From: Clostridia bacterium
Lineage (GTDB): Bacteria > Bacillota > Clostridia > TANB77 > CAG-508
Length of the DNA stretch: 64,000 bases
Assembly: GCA_022797145.1 (NCBI GenBank)
Contig: JAAWKA010000008.1
Location: 1 to 64,000 of the forward strand
Direction: 5' to 3'
This document shows, in pieces, positions 8,471-15,942 of this stretch (position 1 is its first letter; each line of letters starts with the position of its first letter). The notes beneath the pieces were generated by a model that saw only the letters and a program-made list of their open reading frames with translations, did no database searches and was not told where the DNA came from. A program made the translations under genes and the position numbers.

Positions 8471-9664
8471 ATGAAAAATAAAAAATTTGATATTGAAATG
8501 CATAATAAGAGAAACAACTGTATATTAGTGAAGGATTTTTCTATGATGTTTTATCCAGAAGAAAACGTAGAACATTATATAACAGCTTTGTTTGATTATT
8601 GTACTAAGAATAAAATTGTTAAAAAAGCGAATAAAACATATATAGAAAGAGAATTAATAAAAGATTTCTCAAAAGTAGTTCCTTCTCAAACTAAATTTAT
8701 TGAGATGAATCCAATTAATAAATATACTACTTGTTATACTGAAAAGTATGGAATGTTATTAATGAGATTTTTAAATGCAGATTTTTCTAATTATAAGACT
8801 GCTTTTAACACATTCTTTTTTGCTTATGGATTTGAATATTTAAAATCCAATCCAAGTCATGATTTTGCTTTAGAAAATAATTGGTTCTTTATTTCTGAAG
8901 AAGACTTTATAAAATTTATAAAGCATTGGTACCATTACAATAAAGAAGAGTTTTTAATATATCAAGAAACTTTTAGAAATTGTGTTAATTATATTTATAA
9001 TTTGAATGGAGATAATAGAGATAAAGACATTGATATTTTAAGTAAATTTAAAGCCTTTAGTTTGCAAGATATGAATATGAGGCACTTGGAAAATAATTAT
9101 TTAATAGAAAAGGAATCAGAAGTAGATAATAATGATGTAAATAATTATAATATACCACTTTCTAAATTGGCTAGAATGATTGAAAAAAATGAAATTTTTA
9201 TTGATAAAACTATTATATATAAGGCAAATAAAGGCATATGGGGGATATGCTATAAGTTATTAGAGAATATTGTAAATAGAAATGCAATGCCCATAAAGAC
9301 TTGTGAAAATGATGGAATGTATTTTATACCGAATTATCGAATAGATGAAATATATTGTGATTATAAACATATTGACGGAAGTACTTGTAGAGAAGTAGGA
9401 GCAAAAAATAAATATGCACAAAAGGTACAAAAAGATCCAGCGATATCTGCATATAATAAAGTTTACCAAACCAAAATAATGAGAACTAGAAGGAATCCAG
9501 ATAATAAGGAACTGAAAGAGCAATTTGAAAATTTTAAATTAAGGGGAACAGCCTTAAAAAATGCATATTTATCTGATAGAATTAGTTTAAAACAATATAA
9601 TAGTTTGCTTGAGATAGTTGCAAATGACAAAACGAATAATGAAATAGACAAGTTACTAAATTAA
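8471..9664 (+). CDS. Cys-containing element protein, DUF6076-like
   Basis: A 397-residue soluble protein read divergently from xis. The N-terminal 250 residues are alpha-helical and unrecognised. The C-terminal part has a likely zinc site: TCENDGMYFIP, EIYCDYKHIDGSTCREVG, followed by KDPAISAYNKVYQT and a basic Arg-rich stretch. This arrangement is like CGNR/DUF6076-type proteins common on Firmicutes mobile elements. Molecular function is unknown; DNA or RNA binding is an inference from the zinc-knuckle-like motif. Confidence 0.7.
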   Translation: MKNKKFDIEMHNKRNNCILVKDFSMMFYPEENVEHYITALFDYCTKNKIVKKANKTYIERELIKDFSKVVPSQTKFIEMNPINKYTTCYTEKYGMLLMRFLNADFSNYKTAFNTFFFAYGFEYLKSNPSHDFALENNWFFISEEDFIKFIKHWYHYNKEEFLIYQETFRNCVNYIYNLNGDNRDKDIDILSKFKAFSLQDMNMRHLENNYLIEKESEVDNNDVNNYNIPLSKLARMIEKNEIFIDKTIIYKANKGIWGICYKLLENIVNRNAMPIKTCENDGMYFIPNYRIDEIYCDYKHIDGSTCREVGAKNKYAQKVQKDPAISAYNKVYQTKIMRTRRNPDNKELKEQFENFKLRGTALKNAYLSDRISLKQYNSLLEIVANDKTNNEIDKLLN

Positions 9665-9716
9665 AAAAATACTTTACACTGATATATAAATATAAAATAA
9701 GAAAAAAGGAGAATGT

Positions 9717-10208
9717 ATGGAAAGAATACTTGATATTGAACATAACAAAAGAAATGAGAATAATGAAATTTCATCATTTATAAAAGAATTAGAGAATGCT
9801 TTAAAAAACAACAATTTAGAAAATACACAAGAAAAAAATATTATGAATAAAGGATTGTATGATGAAGTATTAAAAGAAATAGAACTAGCACCAAAATATA
9901 AAAGTAAGTTAAATGGGATTATAAAAGAATGCATGAAAAATGAGTCTTATGAAAATGAATTTTGGTATATTGATTATGATAAGACTAAAAATACTTATTC
10001 TATGGATTATTATATAGATGGACAAGTTACTAAGACACCGCTAACAAGTCAGGAAGTGAAAGATTATGAATTGATAGTCGGAATGACATATTTGCCATAT
10101 GAGGATGATAGATTAATGCCTATGGTGAGTATAAAAGATAGCATAAAGATTGACGTAGATTCTGCACTATTTGATTTAGAACTTAAAAATAAAAAGAAAA
10201 TTAAATGA
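9717..10208 (+). CDS. Unknown element protein
   Basis: A 163-residue soluble, highly charged protein that I do not recognise. The first 60 residues are a polar helical segment rich in Asn, Glu and Lys. The second half (FWYIDYDKTKNTYSMDYYIDG, then GMTYLPYEDDRLMP) suggests a small beta-rich domain. AAAAAGGAGAATGT precedes the start. It sits 52 nt after the DUF6076-like gene in the same direction and probably shares its transcript. Confidence 0.65.
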   Translation: MERILDIEHNKRNENNEISSFIKELENALKNNNLENTQEKNIMNKGLYDEVLKEIELAPKYKSKLNGIIKECMKNESYENEFWYIDYDKTKNTYSMDYYIDGQVTKTPLTSQEVKDYELIVGMTYLPYEDDRLMPMVSIKDSIKIDVDSALFDLELKNKKKIK

Positions 10209-10215
10209 GGAATAT

Positions 10216-10476
10216 ATGAAAAAAAGTAATATAAATATTGAAGAATTAGTAAACGTTGAAGTAAACAAAATTAAAGAAGCAGTTATTACAGTTAATGATG
10301 ATAGAGTATATGATTTTCTAGATGATATAAGAGAAAAATATAAAGATAAAAGAATATTAATTGTATCACATGGAGGTATTAGTATTCCCGTAAAATGTTA
10401 TTTTAAGGGAATACCAGATGTTGATAATTTATTTCCATTATGTATAGATAATTGCGAAATAGTAGAGTTTAAATAA
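10216..10476 (+). pseudogene. Histidine-phosphatase C-terminal fragment behind an unrelated start
   Basis: The 86-residue frame has two parts. Residues 1-30 match nothing I know. From about residue 31 (RVYDFLDDIREKYKDKRILIV) it reads as the C-terminal third of a phosphoglycerate-mutase-like histidine phosphatase, with the SHGG motif, CYFKGIP and an NCEIVEF ending. The N-terminal RHG catalytic motif is absent, so it cannot be an active phosphatase. It lies 7 nt after the previous gene and ends at a terminator. A fusion created by element insertion or deletion is likely; a translated regulator fragment is possible. Confidence 0.65.
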
Positions 10477-10485
10477 TAAAAATAG

Positions 10486-10520
10486 ATACCTAGCAACTAA
10501 TAAAGTTAATTACTAGGTAT
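10486..10520 (+). terminator. Terminator ending the rightward module B genes
   Basis: ATACCTAG-19 nt-CTAGGTAT, with an inner AACT/AGTT pairing, followed by TTTATTTTG. Confidence 0.65.
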
Positions 10521-10554
10521 TTTATTTTGTATTATATATTAAAATTTCAAAATT

Positions 10555-10773
10555 TTATCTTTCTCTACTTTTACTCTTTTTCTTCTTAACTGCAAACAAT
10601 GTTTTTTCTTCCTCCAACTTATGATGAAGTTCTCGTTTCTTTATTTCTTCAGCACGTTTCAGTATATTATCACAAAGCCTTATTTCATCTACAATTGGTG
10701 TAATCTCTTTTGAAATAGCAACAATTTTTTCATCTCGTTTTCTGTTTTTTCTTATTAAGGTTTGGAACTTGTC
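10555..10773 (-). pseudogene. Relaxase (mobilization protein) C-terminal remnant
   Basis: A 72-residue open stretch ending in TAA at 10557-10555 reads DKFQTLIRKNRKRDEK, then ITPIVDEIRLCDNILKRAEEI and a Lys-rich tail. This is the C-terminus seen in MobA/TraI-type relaxases of Gram-positive mobilizable elements (IRLCDNI...R). A TAG at 10776-10774 lies just upstream and the catalytic N-terminal domain is missing. Only the tail of the relaxase survives. Confidence 0.65.
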
Positions 10774-10785
10774 CTATTCCTGTCT

Positions 10786-10810
10786 GTATTTGTAGCGTGA
10801 GTACAAATAC
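10786..10810. repeat. Perfect hairpin at the relaxase breakpoint
   Basis: GTATTTGTA-7 nt-TACAAATAC is a perfect 9-bp stem. A further GTGAGTAC (10797-10804) and GTACTCAC (10849-10856 region) pair lies beside it. There is no T-run, so it is not a terminator. It could be a recombination scar, nic-type hairpin or IS target. Confidence 0.45.
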
Positions 10811-10873
10811 GTTGCTTGCATATTCAAGAAATCTAGGAAGTACTCACTTACAAAATGTATAATCTTTAAGAAA

Positions 10874-11197
10874 TTATGATTTAATTAAGTCTAATTCCTT
10901 TAAATAAATATAAATTTCTTTACCACCTAAAATAAAAATTTCTTTTTCTTCAATATTAGAAATTTACATATAAATTGATATTAATTTTTGTAACATTTTA
11001 CATTCAGTTTTTGTTAAGTTTAATTCCATTTGCTCTTCAAAAATTAATTGTAAATTTGGAAATTCTTCAAGTATTTTATAAAAGTTTTCCTTTAATTTTT
11101 TATATTTTAGATTGTTGTTTTTTAGTTCTCCTTTTACATCTTCTATTAGGTTATATATTTCATCTAATTCAATATTATTTATCCATGATTCTTCCAT
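10874..11197 (-). pseudogene. Element-associated small protein (DUF6870-like) with an internal stop
   Basis: The frame from ATG 11197 gives 77 residues ending LTKTECKMLQKLISIYM, then a TAA at 10966-10964. In the same frame it goes on as NIEEKEIFILGGKEIYIYLKEL and stops at 10874. The two halves together (107 residues) match the two-part pattern of short proteins next to TnpV on Firmicutes elements (LTKEEC..., then KELYL-G...YLK). The single in-frame stop means the gene is broken. Confidence 0.6.
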
Positions 11198-11212
11198 AAA
11201 ACATCCTTCTTT

Positions 11213-11608
11213 CTATACATAAATTAACTCGTTAAATATAATTTCTTCTACACGCTTTTTAATATTATTCATTCTGCAAACCTATTCAATTTGATTACTA
11301 GCTTTTAATTCTTCTGTTATTTTTTCTTGTTCTGCAAATTGTTTCATTAATAAACTAAATCTTTCATTTGCTGTCTTATCTATCTCTAATAAATGACTCC
11401 TTAATTTGTTTTCAGTCCATAAAATTGTATATTCTTCTTTCTTATGCTCTAGCAAATACTTTAATCTTAGTTTTCCATATTTACTAAGTTCTTTTGGATT
11501 TACACTAGCTGAATCAACTAAATTTGGAAAGTAATAATCACCTTTTTTTATATATTCAATTCCAGTTTTCTCATTAATAAATCTTTCTTTTAATTCTTTA
11601 TTTTCCAT
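11213..11608 (-). pseudogene. tnpV: TnpV-family protein with Trp-to-stop change
   Basis: The first 108 residues match TnpV: GDYYFPNL, GKLRLKYLLEHKKEEYTIL, LLEIDKTANERFSLLMKQ and AEQEKITEELKA. A TAG at 11284-11282 stands where TnpV has Trp. The same frame continues VCRMNNIKKRVEEIIFNELIYV to a stop at 11213, the normal family C-terminus. Full length would be 131 residues. TnpV is carried by mobilizable transposons; its biochemical role is not established. A single nonsense mutation has removed the tail. Confidence 0.75.
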
Positions 11609-11627
11609 ATCTAACTTCTCCCTTTTT

Positions 11628-12165
11628 TAATTTTTATATATTTCATGCAAATTATTTGCATATAAAAAATCCAAATTATCATAATGTCTTTGTTCATAGT
11701 CTTGGAAACTATACTTGCCATTTTCTTTATAGTTATAATTATTATTGTTATAATTAGGTCGTAAATTTTCCGTATCATGACTCGTAATTTTTACGAATCA
11801 CTTTCATAAGATTTTTATCATGTTCTATTTTTCCTACATAAATCAGATTAGGTTTAGTAGAACCTTGTTTTTTCTCATATATTAGCTTACATTCTTTTAA
11901 TTGATTAAATGCTTTTGTAGCAGTCTTATCTGATAAGTTTAGTAAGTTTTGTACTTCTTTTCTTGTAAATATCAGAAACACATTGCCTACTTCATCAAAC
12001 CAATTATTCTTTTTAGATAAAGTCAATCTATTTAATAAATCCATAAAGAATTTTACTATCTGAATTTAGCTTGTCTTTGTAATTCTTGTTAAAAAATAAT
12101 TCCATTGGTATTTGATAATATAAATATTCAAAGCATTCATTAGCTTTATATGGTATAAATTCCAT
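11628..12165 (-). pseudogene. repA: RepA N-domain replication initiator, two frameshifts
   Basis: Three overlapping frames make one RepA-type initiator. The first, from ATG 12165, reads MEFIPYKANECFEYLYYQIPMELFF to KILYGFI. An extra T at about 12025 shifts to LLNRLTLSKKNNWFDEVGNVFLIFTRKEV and KPNLIYV, the winged-helix core. A second shift at about 11780 leads to TSHDTENLRPNYNNNN and YSFQDYEQRHYDNLDF, ending at 11628. AAAGGAGAAC lies upstream of the start. The protein would initiate replication of the excised circle; it is now inactive. Confidence 0.75.
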
Positions 12166-12194
12166 TTGAATAAGTTCTCCTTTCATTTTTGTTT

Positions 12195-12301
12195 TTGAAA
12201 AACTTTGAAAACTATTGATATTTAACTAAAAATCATTTTGTTGAAAATTGTTGAAACTTTATTTGAGCTTTAAAAAATTTTGTTGAAATTTTTTGTTGAA
12301 G
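12195..12301. repeat. TTGAAA direct repeats upstream of repA (iteron-like)
   Basis: TTGAAA occurs at 12195, 12205, 12241, 12251 and 12283, and TTGAAG at 12296. Two pairs are exactly 10 bp apart, one helical turn. Location just ahead of repA suggests initiator-binding iterons of an element origin. AT richness makes some of this expected by chance. Confidence 0.4.
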
Positions 12302-12340
12302 AAAATAAGCATATTTTATAGAATTTTTTAGAACACAAAA

Positions 12341-12383
12341 AAATTATGCTATTTCCAATCTTTATTGAAAAATAGCATAATTT
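12341..12383. repeat. 14-bp inverted repeat
   Basis: AAATTATGCTATTT and its complement (12370-12383) are separated by 15 nt. It lies between the iteron-like repeats and att-like copy 3. No T-run follows, so an origin hairpin or integrase accessory site is as likely as a terminator. Confidence 0.5.
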
Positions 12384-12438
12384 ATAACTTTTGGATTTCT
12401 CCAAATTCTCTTAAATTCCCTTGAAAAAGGGCAAAAAA

Positions 12439-12575
12439 TGGTCGAGGTGCAAGGACTCTCTAATCCTAAAAGTATTGATCTATCTATACTTTCAAAAGGT
12501 ATAAAAAAATTATAATGCAAATTTAATGCAAGTGAGAGATATACACAGATAGTGTCAGATATTTTTAGATAAAAC
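12439..12575. repeat. att-like copy 3 plus element-end repeat
   Basis: TGGTCGAGGTG at 12439-12449 is an exact copy of the tRNA-Pro 3' end. The next ~125 bp match 5515-5640, including the TAATGCAA doublet at 12508-12531. It separates the decaying module B from the DUF3800 module C. Confidence 0.7.
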
Positions 12576-12579
12576 GCTC

Positions 12580-12900
12580 TTAATCTTTTAATAAGTTGAT
12601 TTTTTCTTGTATCTTAATATCTAATCCATATTTCTTTGATATTTCTAATAACGAATAACAAAGTTCTAACAAATACTTTTTATCTAAATCATCTTTTGGA
12701 ATTTCATTTATAGCATTTAATATCATTTTCTTATAGTATTCATCTTTATTTATATAACTTTTACTTTTCTCACATTCTTCTTCGGTTAATACCAAGTATG
12801 TTTCACTTCTTATATTATTATTTTCAGTAGTATATCTTAAACAAGAATCCTTTTTACTGCATTTATCATTCCTACAAGAACTAATTGAACTTAAAAACAT
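12580..12900 (-). CDS. Small Cys-rich protein of unknown function
   Basis: A 106-residue protein. The N-terminus has SCRNDKCSKKDSCLRYT, a C-x4-C-x5-C cluster like those of small phage and plasmid proteins, which may bind zinc. The remainder is a helical Lys/Glu-rich segment (YLLELCYSLLEISKKYGLDI). It is the first gene inside module C after the att-like repeat. A degraded, inverted copy of its 3' end lies at 13072-13161. Function is unknown. Confidence 0.65.
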   Translation of the reverse strand: MFLSSISSCRNDKCSKKDSCLRYTTENNNIRSETYLVLTEEECEKSKSYINKDEYYKKMILNAINEIPKDDLDKKYLLELCYSLLEISKKYGLDIKIQEKINLLKD

Positions 12901-13071
12901 ATCAATCTACCTCATTTCTAATTTACATTGTATCATAAAATGTATTATTCGTTAAGGACTTTTATATGTGTCTAAAAATTTCGACACACCGTCCCACAAT
13001 TATAAAATCATAAAATACAACAAATGATACATCTACAATATAAATCTCTTTAAAATGGATTTTGAATTAAA
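12901..13071. other. Non-coding spacer in module C
   Basis: No gene is seen. TGTGTC-10 nt-GACACA (12967-12988) is a small palindrome in the upstream region of the leftward Cys-rich gene and could be its operator. Confidence 0.4.
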
Positions 13072-13161
13072 TTAGAATTTTGTTACTCATTATTAGAAAT
13101 GTCAAAGAAATATGAATTATATACTGAAATACAAGCAAAAATTGAACATCTAAAAAAATAA
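13072..13161 (+). pseudogene. Inverted remnant copy of the 12580-12900 gene's 3' end
   Basis: The + strand reads LEFCYSLLEMSKKYELYTEIQ and ends KIEHLKK*, which aligns residue by residue with LELCYSLLEISKKYGLDIKIQ at the end of the Cys-rich gene on the opposite strand. Upstream a related MDFELN stretch is in another frame. It is a degraded paralogue. A stem TCAGGAAA-5 nt-TTTCCTGA follows at 13163-13183. Confidence 0.6.
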
Positions 13162-13292
13162 ATCAGGAAAAAATATTTCCTGAAATAGCAGAAAAATTTA
13201 TACGAATTTAAAAACACCTAAAAATTATAATATTATAATTAAGTAAATATATTTTTTTATATTGCATATAATATAAAAAATGTTCAATTTAC

Positions 13293-13321
13293 TTGACATT
13301 TTTTATAAAAAATTATATAAT
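13293..13321 (+). promoter_or_regulatory. Consensus promoter for the DUF3800-linked RNA
   Basis: TTGACA (13293-13298), exactly 17 nt, and TATAAT (13316-13321): both hexamers are perfect sigma-A consensus. No open reading frame follows; a structured RNA does. Predicted start is near 13328. Confidence 0.8.
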
Positions 13322-13327
13322 TTTTAT

Positions 13328-13408
13328 AACAGAACAAAAGTAGGCTGATGTAGCACCAACAAAAGGTGTGTTAGGTTAGACAACTAACTTCATCAGCCAC
13401 TCTTTTTT
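13328..13408 (+). ncRNA. Structured small RNA with multibranch fold, DUF3800-associated
   Basis: A closing stem AGT-A-GGCTGATG (13339-13350) pairs with CATCAGCC-ACT (13391-13401). Inside are hairpins CACC/GGTG (13354-13357 with 13365-13368) and GTTAG/CTAAC (13370-13374 with 13384-13388). TCTTTTTT follows and ends transcription. The ~80-nt RNA has its own consensus promoter and a terminator overlapping the stop of the convergent DUF3800 gene. Eleven 'DUF3800 RNA motifs' have been described computationally near such genes; which one, if any, this matches cannot be told without covariance models. Confidence 0.75.
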
Positions 13409-14156
13409 ATTTATATATTTTGATTCCATAACCATATATATTCTTTGATTTATTTTCTCTTATTGCTGGTATTAATACATTAAAGAATTCCTCATCTTGC
13501 ATTTCAAATTTTTTATGAATTGCACCAGCACAAAAATCTGCACATTGTATTCCACAAGAATAATTAGAATCTAGAAAAACCAAACTTTCACAAAAATTTG
13601 GAAATTTTATATAATGTGTACCTAAACTTCTTGCTCTTAAATAGGCTATTTGCAATTCTTTATCAAGTTTATTATTATTGTCATTTTTTCTACTATCAGT
13701 AAACATTAAAGCTGGTGTCATTACATTTCTACCATCTCTATCAGATATTTCCATACAAACTCTTTCCATCAAAAGATTTAAAGCAAAAGCATATAAGTCA
13801 TTATGATTTTTAATATCTGTTCTATTTCGATAACAATTTTCCTTATCCATTATTATTCCTATAACAGAATTTTTATATTCTGATATCATTTTAATAATAT
13901 CTTGTTTCATATTTTTATATTCTTCAAAGGTTAAACCTAGTTTTGAATAAGAACAACTCCATTTTATTTCACAAGCTTCTTTTAGTCCATATTTTATTTT
14001 TATATCTTTAAATTTGGTTTCTATTTCTAATATCTTATCAGCATTTATCATAAATCCACCTAATGTAAAGAATTTACTACTATTATTTGTTAAACGCTTT
14101 TTTTCATTATTCCAACCCCCTGGTTGTCCAGATTCATCTATAAAAACTATGTACAT
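13407..14156 (-). CDS. DUF3800-domain protein (RNase H-like fold)
   Basis: The 249-residue product has the DUF3800 pattern: N-terminal YIVFIDESGQ, FFTLGGFMI, a central LMFTDSRKN, and C-terminal SCGIQCADFCAGAIHKK. The spaced acidic residues in DESG, TDSR and QCAD fit an RNase H-like nuclease or inactivated relative. DUF3800 proteins occur in defence islands and near structured RNAs, but their activity is not settled. AGGAGGTAATT gives an excellent ribosome site before ATG 14156. It is divergent from the XRE regulator and convergent with the small RNA. A toxin-like or anti-phage effector is inferred. Confidence 0.85.
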   Translation of the reverse strand: MYIVFIDESGQPGGWNNEKKRLTNNSSKFFTLGGFMINADKILEIETKFKDIKIKYGLKEACEIKWSCSYSKLGLTFEEYKNMKQDIIKMISEYKNSVIGIIMDKENCYRNRTDIKNHNDLYAFALNLLMERVCMEISDRDGRNVMTPALMFTDSRKNDNNNKLDKELQIAYLRARSLGTHYIKFPNFCESLVFLDSNYSCGIQCADFCAGAIHKKFEMQDEEFFNVLIPAIRENKSKNIYGYGIKIYK

Positions 14157-14221
14157 AATTACCTCCTGTCACATATTTACAGTTTAATTTATTGTAATAC
14201 TAATCCTATATTTTTATTTTA

Positions 14222-14250
14222 TTGACACTTTATACATTTTTGTGTATATT
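14222..14250 (+). promoter_or_regulatory. Promoter with embedded palindrome between DUF3800 and XRE genes
   Basis: TTGACA (14222-14227), 17 nt, TATATT (14245-14250). TATACA-6 nt-TGTATA (14231-14248) overlaps the spacer and -10 and is a natural operator for the adjacent XRE regulator. Another TTGACA starts at 14254. Confidence 0.55.
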
Positions 14251-14375
14251 ATATTGACAAAATCTACGCTTGTATATGTAAAAATAATATAACATTTTTG
14301 TATTTCAAAATCAAGATTTATATACAAAGTTATATATTTAATATTTTATTTGTAAAAAAATATATGGAGGTATTT

Positions 14376-15221
14376 ATGAATTTTGGAGAAAAGATAAGAA
14401 ATTTAAGATTAGAGAGTAAATTAACACAAGAACAAGCAAGTAATGAAATGGGAATAGCAATTTCTTCTTTGAGAAATTATGAGAGAGGAAGATTACCTGA
14501 TACCCATCAACTGAAAATTATTAAAAACTTTTATAATACTCCTTATGAATATTTACTAGAAGATAATTGTGAAAATAAAACTGATGAAAATATAAATATT
14601 TATAAAGAGCTTTCATTAACAGACAGTACAATAGAAAAATTAAAAGATATTAACAAAAATATAGATAATAATATAGTTAACATTTTTTTTAATTCATTAA
14701 ATATGGGGTTTTGGAATGAACTCGATGAATATATTTTTGTGAATAAATTAAATAATAAATATAGTGAAAAATTAGAAAACTTTTTAGATAGTTGCGAAAC
14801 ATTTTTTGATATATTAGATGATAGTAATCAATTAGATACATTTCTATGTAGTATAGATAAAATTATTGCTCTCATGAATGAAATTGAAGAAAAGTCTTTT
14901 TTGAGTAATCATCTTTTTACACTATTAACATATTATGATTGTCAAGAAGCAACAAATTATCTAGAAATTTTTCAAATGAATTGTAAATATTATAAGTTCA
15001 AAGAAAAAAATGATATCGAAGAAACATTTCTATACTTAAGTTCTTTTACTGAATATATTTCGGGGATATTAAAAAAAATTTATTTAGTATTAGATATATT
15101 AAAATTAAATTTATCTAATAGCTTTAATACTACTTTATCAAAAATGAAAGGAAATATAAGAAGTACTTCGATTCCTTCTCAGCTATATGATAAGTTTGAA
15201 TTATATTTAAAAGAGTTATAA
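14376..15221 (+). CDS. XRE-family regulator with long helical C-terminus
   Basis: A 281-residue protein starting MNFGEKIRNLR. ATG 14376 is chosen because TGGAGGT lies 6 nt upstream; a longer reading from 14298 has a non-protein-like start. Residues 1-65 are a Cro/C1 HTH (LTQEQASNEMGIAISSLRNYERGR). The remaining ~215 residues are Asn/Leu/Ile-rich helices with no known family, possibly a sensing or oligomerisation domain. It is divergent from DUF3800 with a palindromic operator between them, so it probably represses that module. Confidence 0.8.
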   Translation: MNFGEKIRNLRLESKLTQEQASNEMGIAISSLRNYERGRLPDTHQLKIIKNFYNTPYEYLLEDNCENKTDENINIYKELSLTDSTIEKLKDINKNIDNNIVNIFFNSLNMGFWNELDEYIFVNKLNNKYSEKLENFLDSCETFFDILDDSNQLDTFLCSIDKIIALMNEIEEKSFLSNHLFTLLTYYDCQEATNYLEIFQMNCKYYKFKEKNDIEETFLYLSSFTEYISGILKKIYLVLDILKLNLSNSFNTTLSKMKGNIRSTSIPSQLYDKFELYLKEL

Positions 15222-15418
15222 AAAAGATAACTATATTAAAATCAATAAAAAGTTAATACTTCTCTAATGCAATTATAATGCGTATAAAAAGAAAATTGTA
15301 AAAATTATAATGCAATCTTAATGCAATCAGGAAATATCGTCAGCTATACACAGCTAAAATAGGGCAAAAAAATACTACCTCAAATATTTTCAAATACTGT
15401 GAGATAGAATTTTTACTG
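15222..15418. other. Right end of module C with integrase arm-like motifs
   Basis: No gene. TAATGCAATTATAATGCG (15264-15282) and AATTATAATGCAATCTTAATGC (15303-15324) repeat the TAATGCAA motif found at the left ends of modules A and C. AGGGCAAAAA (15361) is shared with 12428-12437. These are probable integrase arm sites. Confidence 0.5.
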
Positions 15419-15429
15419 TGGTCGAGGTG
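15394..15429. repeat. Proximal att site at the tRNA-Pro 3' end
   Basis: The 36 bp match 5479-5514 with one difference. The core is the last 11 bases of tRNA-Pro including the encoded CCA. Confidence 0.75.
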
Positions 15430-15494
15430 ACAGGGATCGAACCTGCGACCTCATGGTCCCAAACCACGCGCGCTACCAACTGCGCTACACCTCG
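15419..15494 (-). tRNA. tRNA-Pro (UGG)
   Basis: Acceptor CGAGGTG (15494-15488) pairs with CACCTCG, discriminator A and encoded CCA end at 15419. The anticodon loop TTTGGGA gives UGG; the T-arm has GGTTCGATCCC. It is intact and serves as the attachment gene for the island that extends to its left. Confidence 0.95.
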
Positions 15495-15898
15495 ATTTAT
15501 TTATATAATATAACACAAATAAATTTTATTTGCAATATATTTTTAATATTTTATAATTATTCCTTAAATTTAATAAAAATTAGTTGTATTTTTTCCAACT
15601 TTATGATATATTAAAATAATATATCATACTATATACAGGGGGTTTTCTATAATTACCTTCACTATAAAATAAAAAAATTCCCTAAATTATACCCTTTTAA
15701 TTTAACAGTTTTGCATTATATAACTTAGCTAGATAAAACTGTTAGCTACAAACTGAAATATTGCTTACTTATTCCCTTAGATATAAGGAACTTTAGAAAA
15801 TTTATTGTGGAGTGTTTCCTAGAAACACATTTTGATTGTATTTTTTCAATTTTATGTTATAATACAATTATGCAAAAACATTCTGCATAATTAAAATA
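15495..15898. other. Intergenic region between tRNA-Pro and the tRNA-Arg relic
   Basis: No gene is supported. A TATAAT-type -10 box at about 15858-15863 precedes the truncated tRNA-Arg. Confidence 0.5.
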
Positions 15899-15899
15899 T

Positions 15900-15942
15900 G
15901 TAGCTGTAGCTCAACTGGATAGAGTATCTGGCTACGAGCCGT
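15900..15942 (+). pseudogene. Truncated tRNA-Arg (5' half)
   Basis: GTAGCTGTAGCTCAACTGG...GGCTACGAGCC matches the 5' half of the tRNA-Arg(ACG) at 16078 up to the anticodon stem and then diverges. The D-arm and anticodon loop are recognisable; the T-arm and acceptor 3' strand are missing. Integration of an element at the anticodon region leaves such a half; the 135 bp up to the intact copy may be its scar. Confidence 0.7.

Noticed and set aside
10964..11284. In-frame TAA and TAG codons within conserved proteins, hinting at stop-codon reassignment
   Set aside because: TAA and TAG both end many intact genes here (for example TAG after the zinc permease and the PRTase-like gene), and the affected genes belong to a visibly decaying element.
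14298..14375. Longer N-terminus for the XRE regulator
   Set aside because: The extra 26 codons are AT-derived sequence overlapping the promoter region; TGGAGGT points to ATG 14376.
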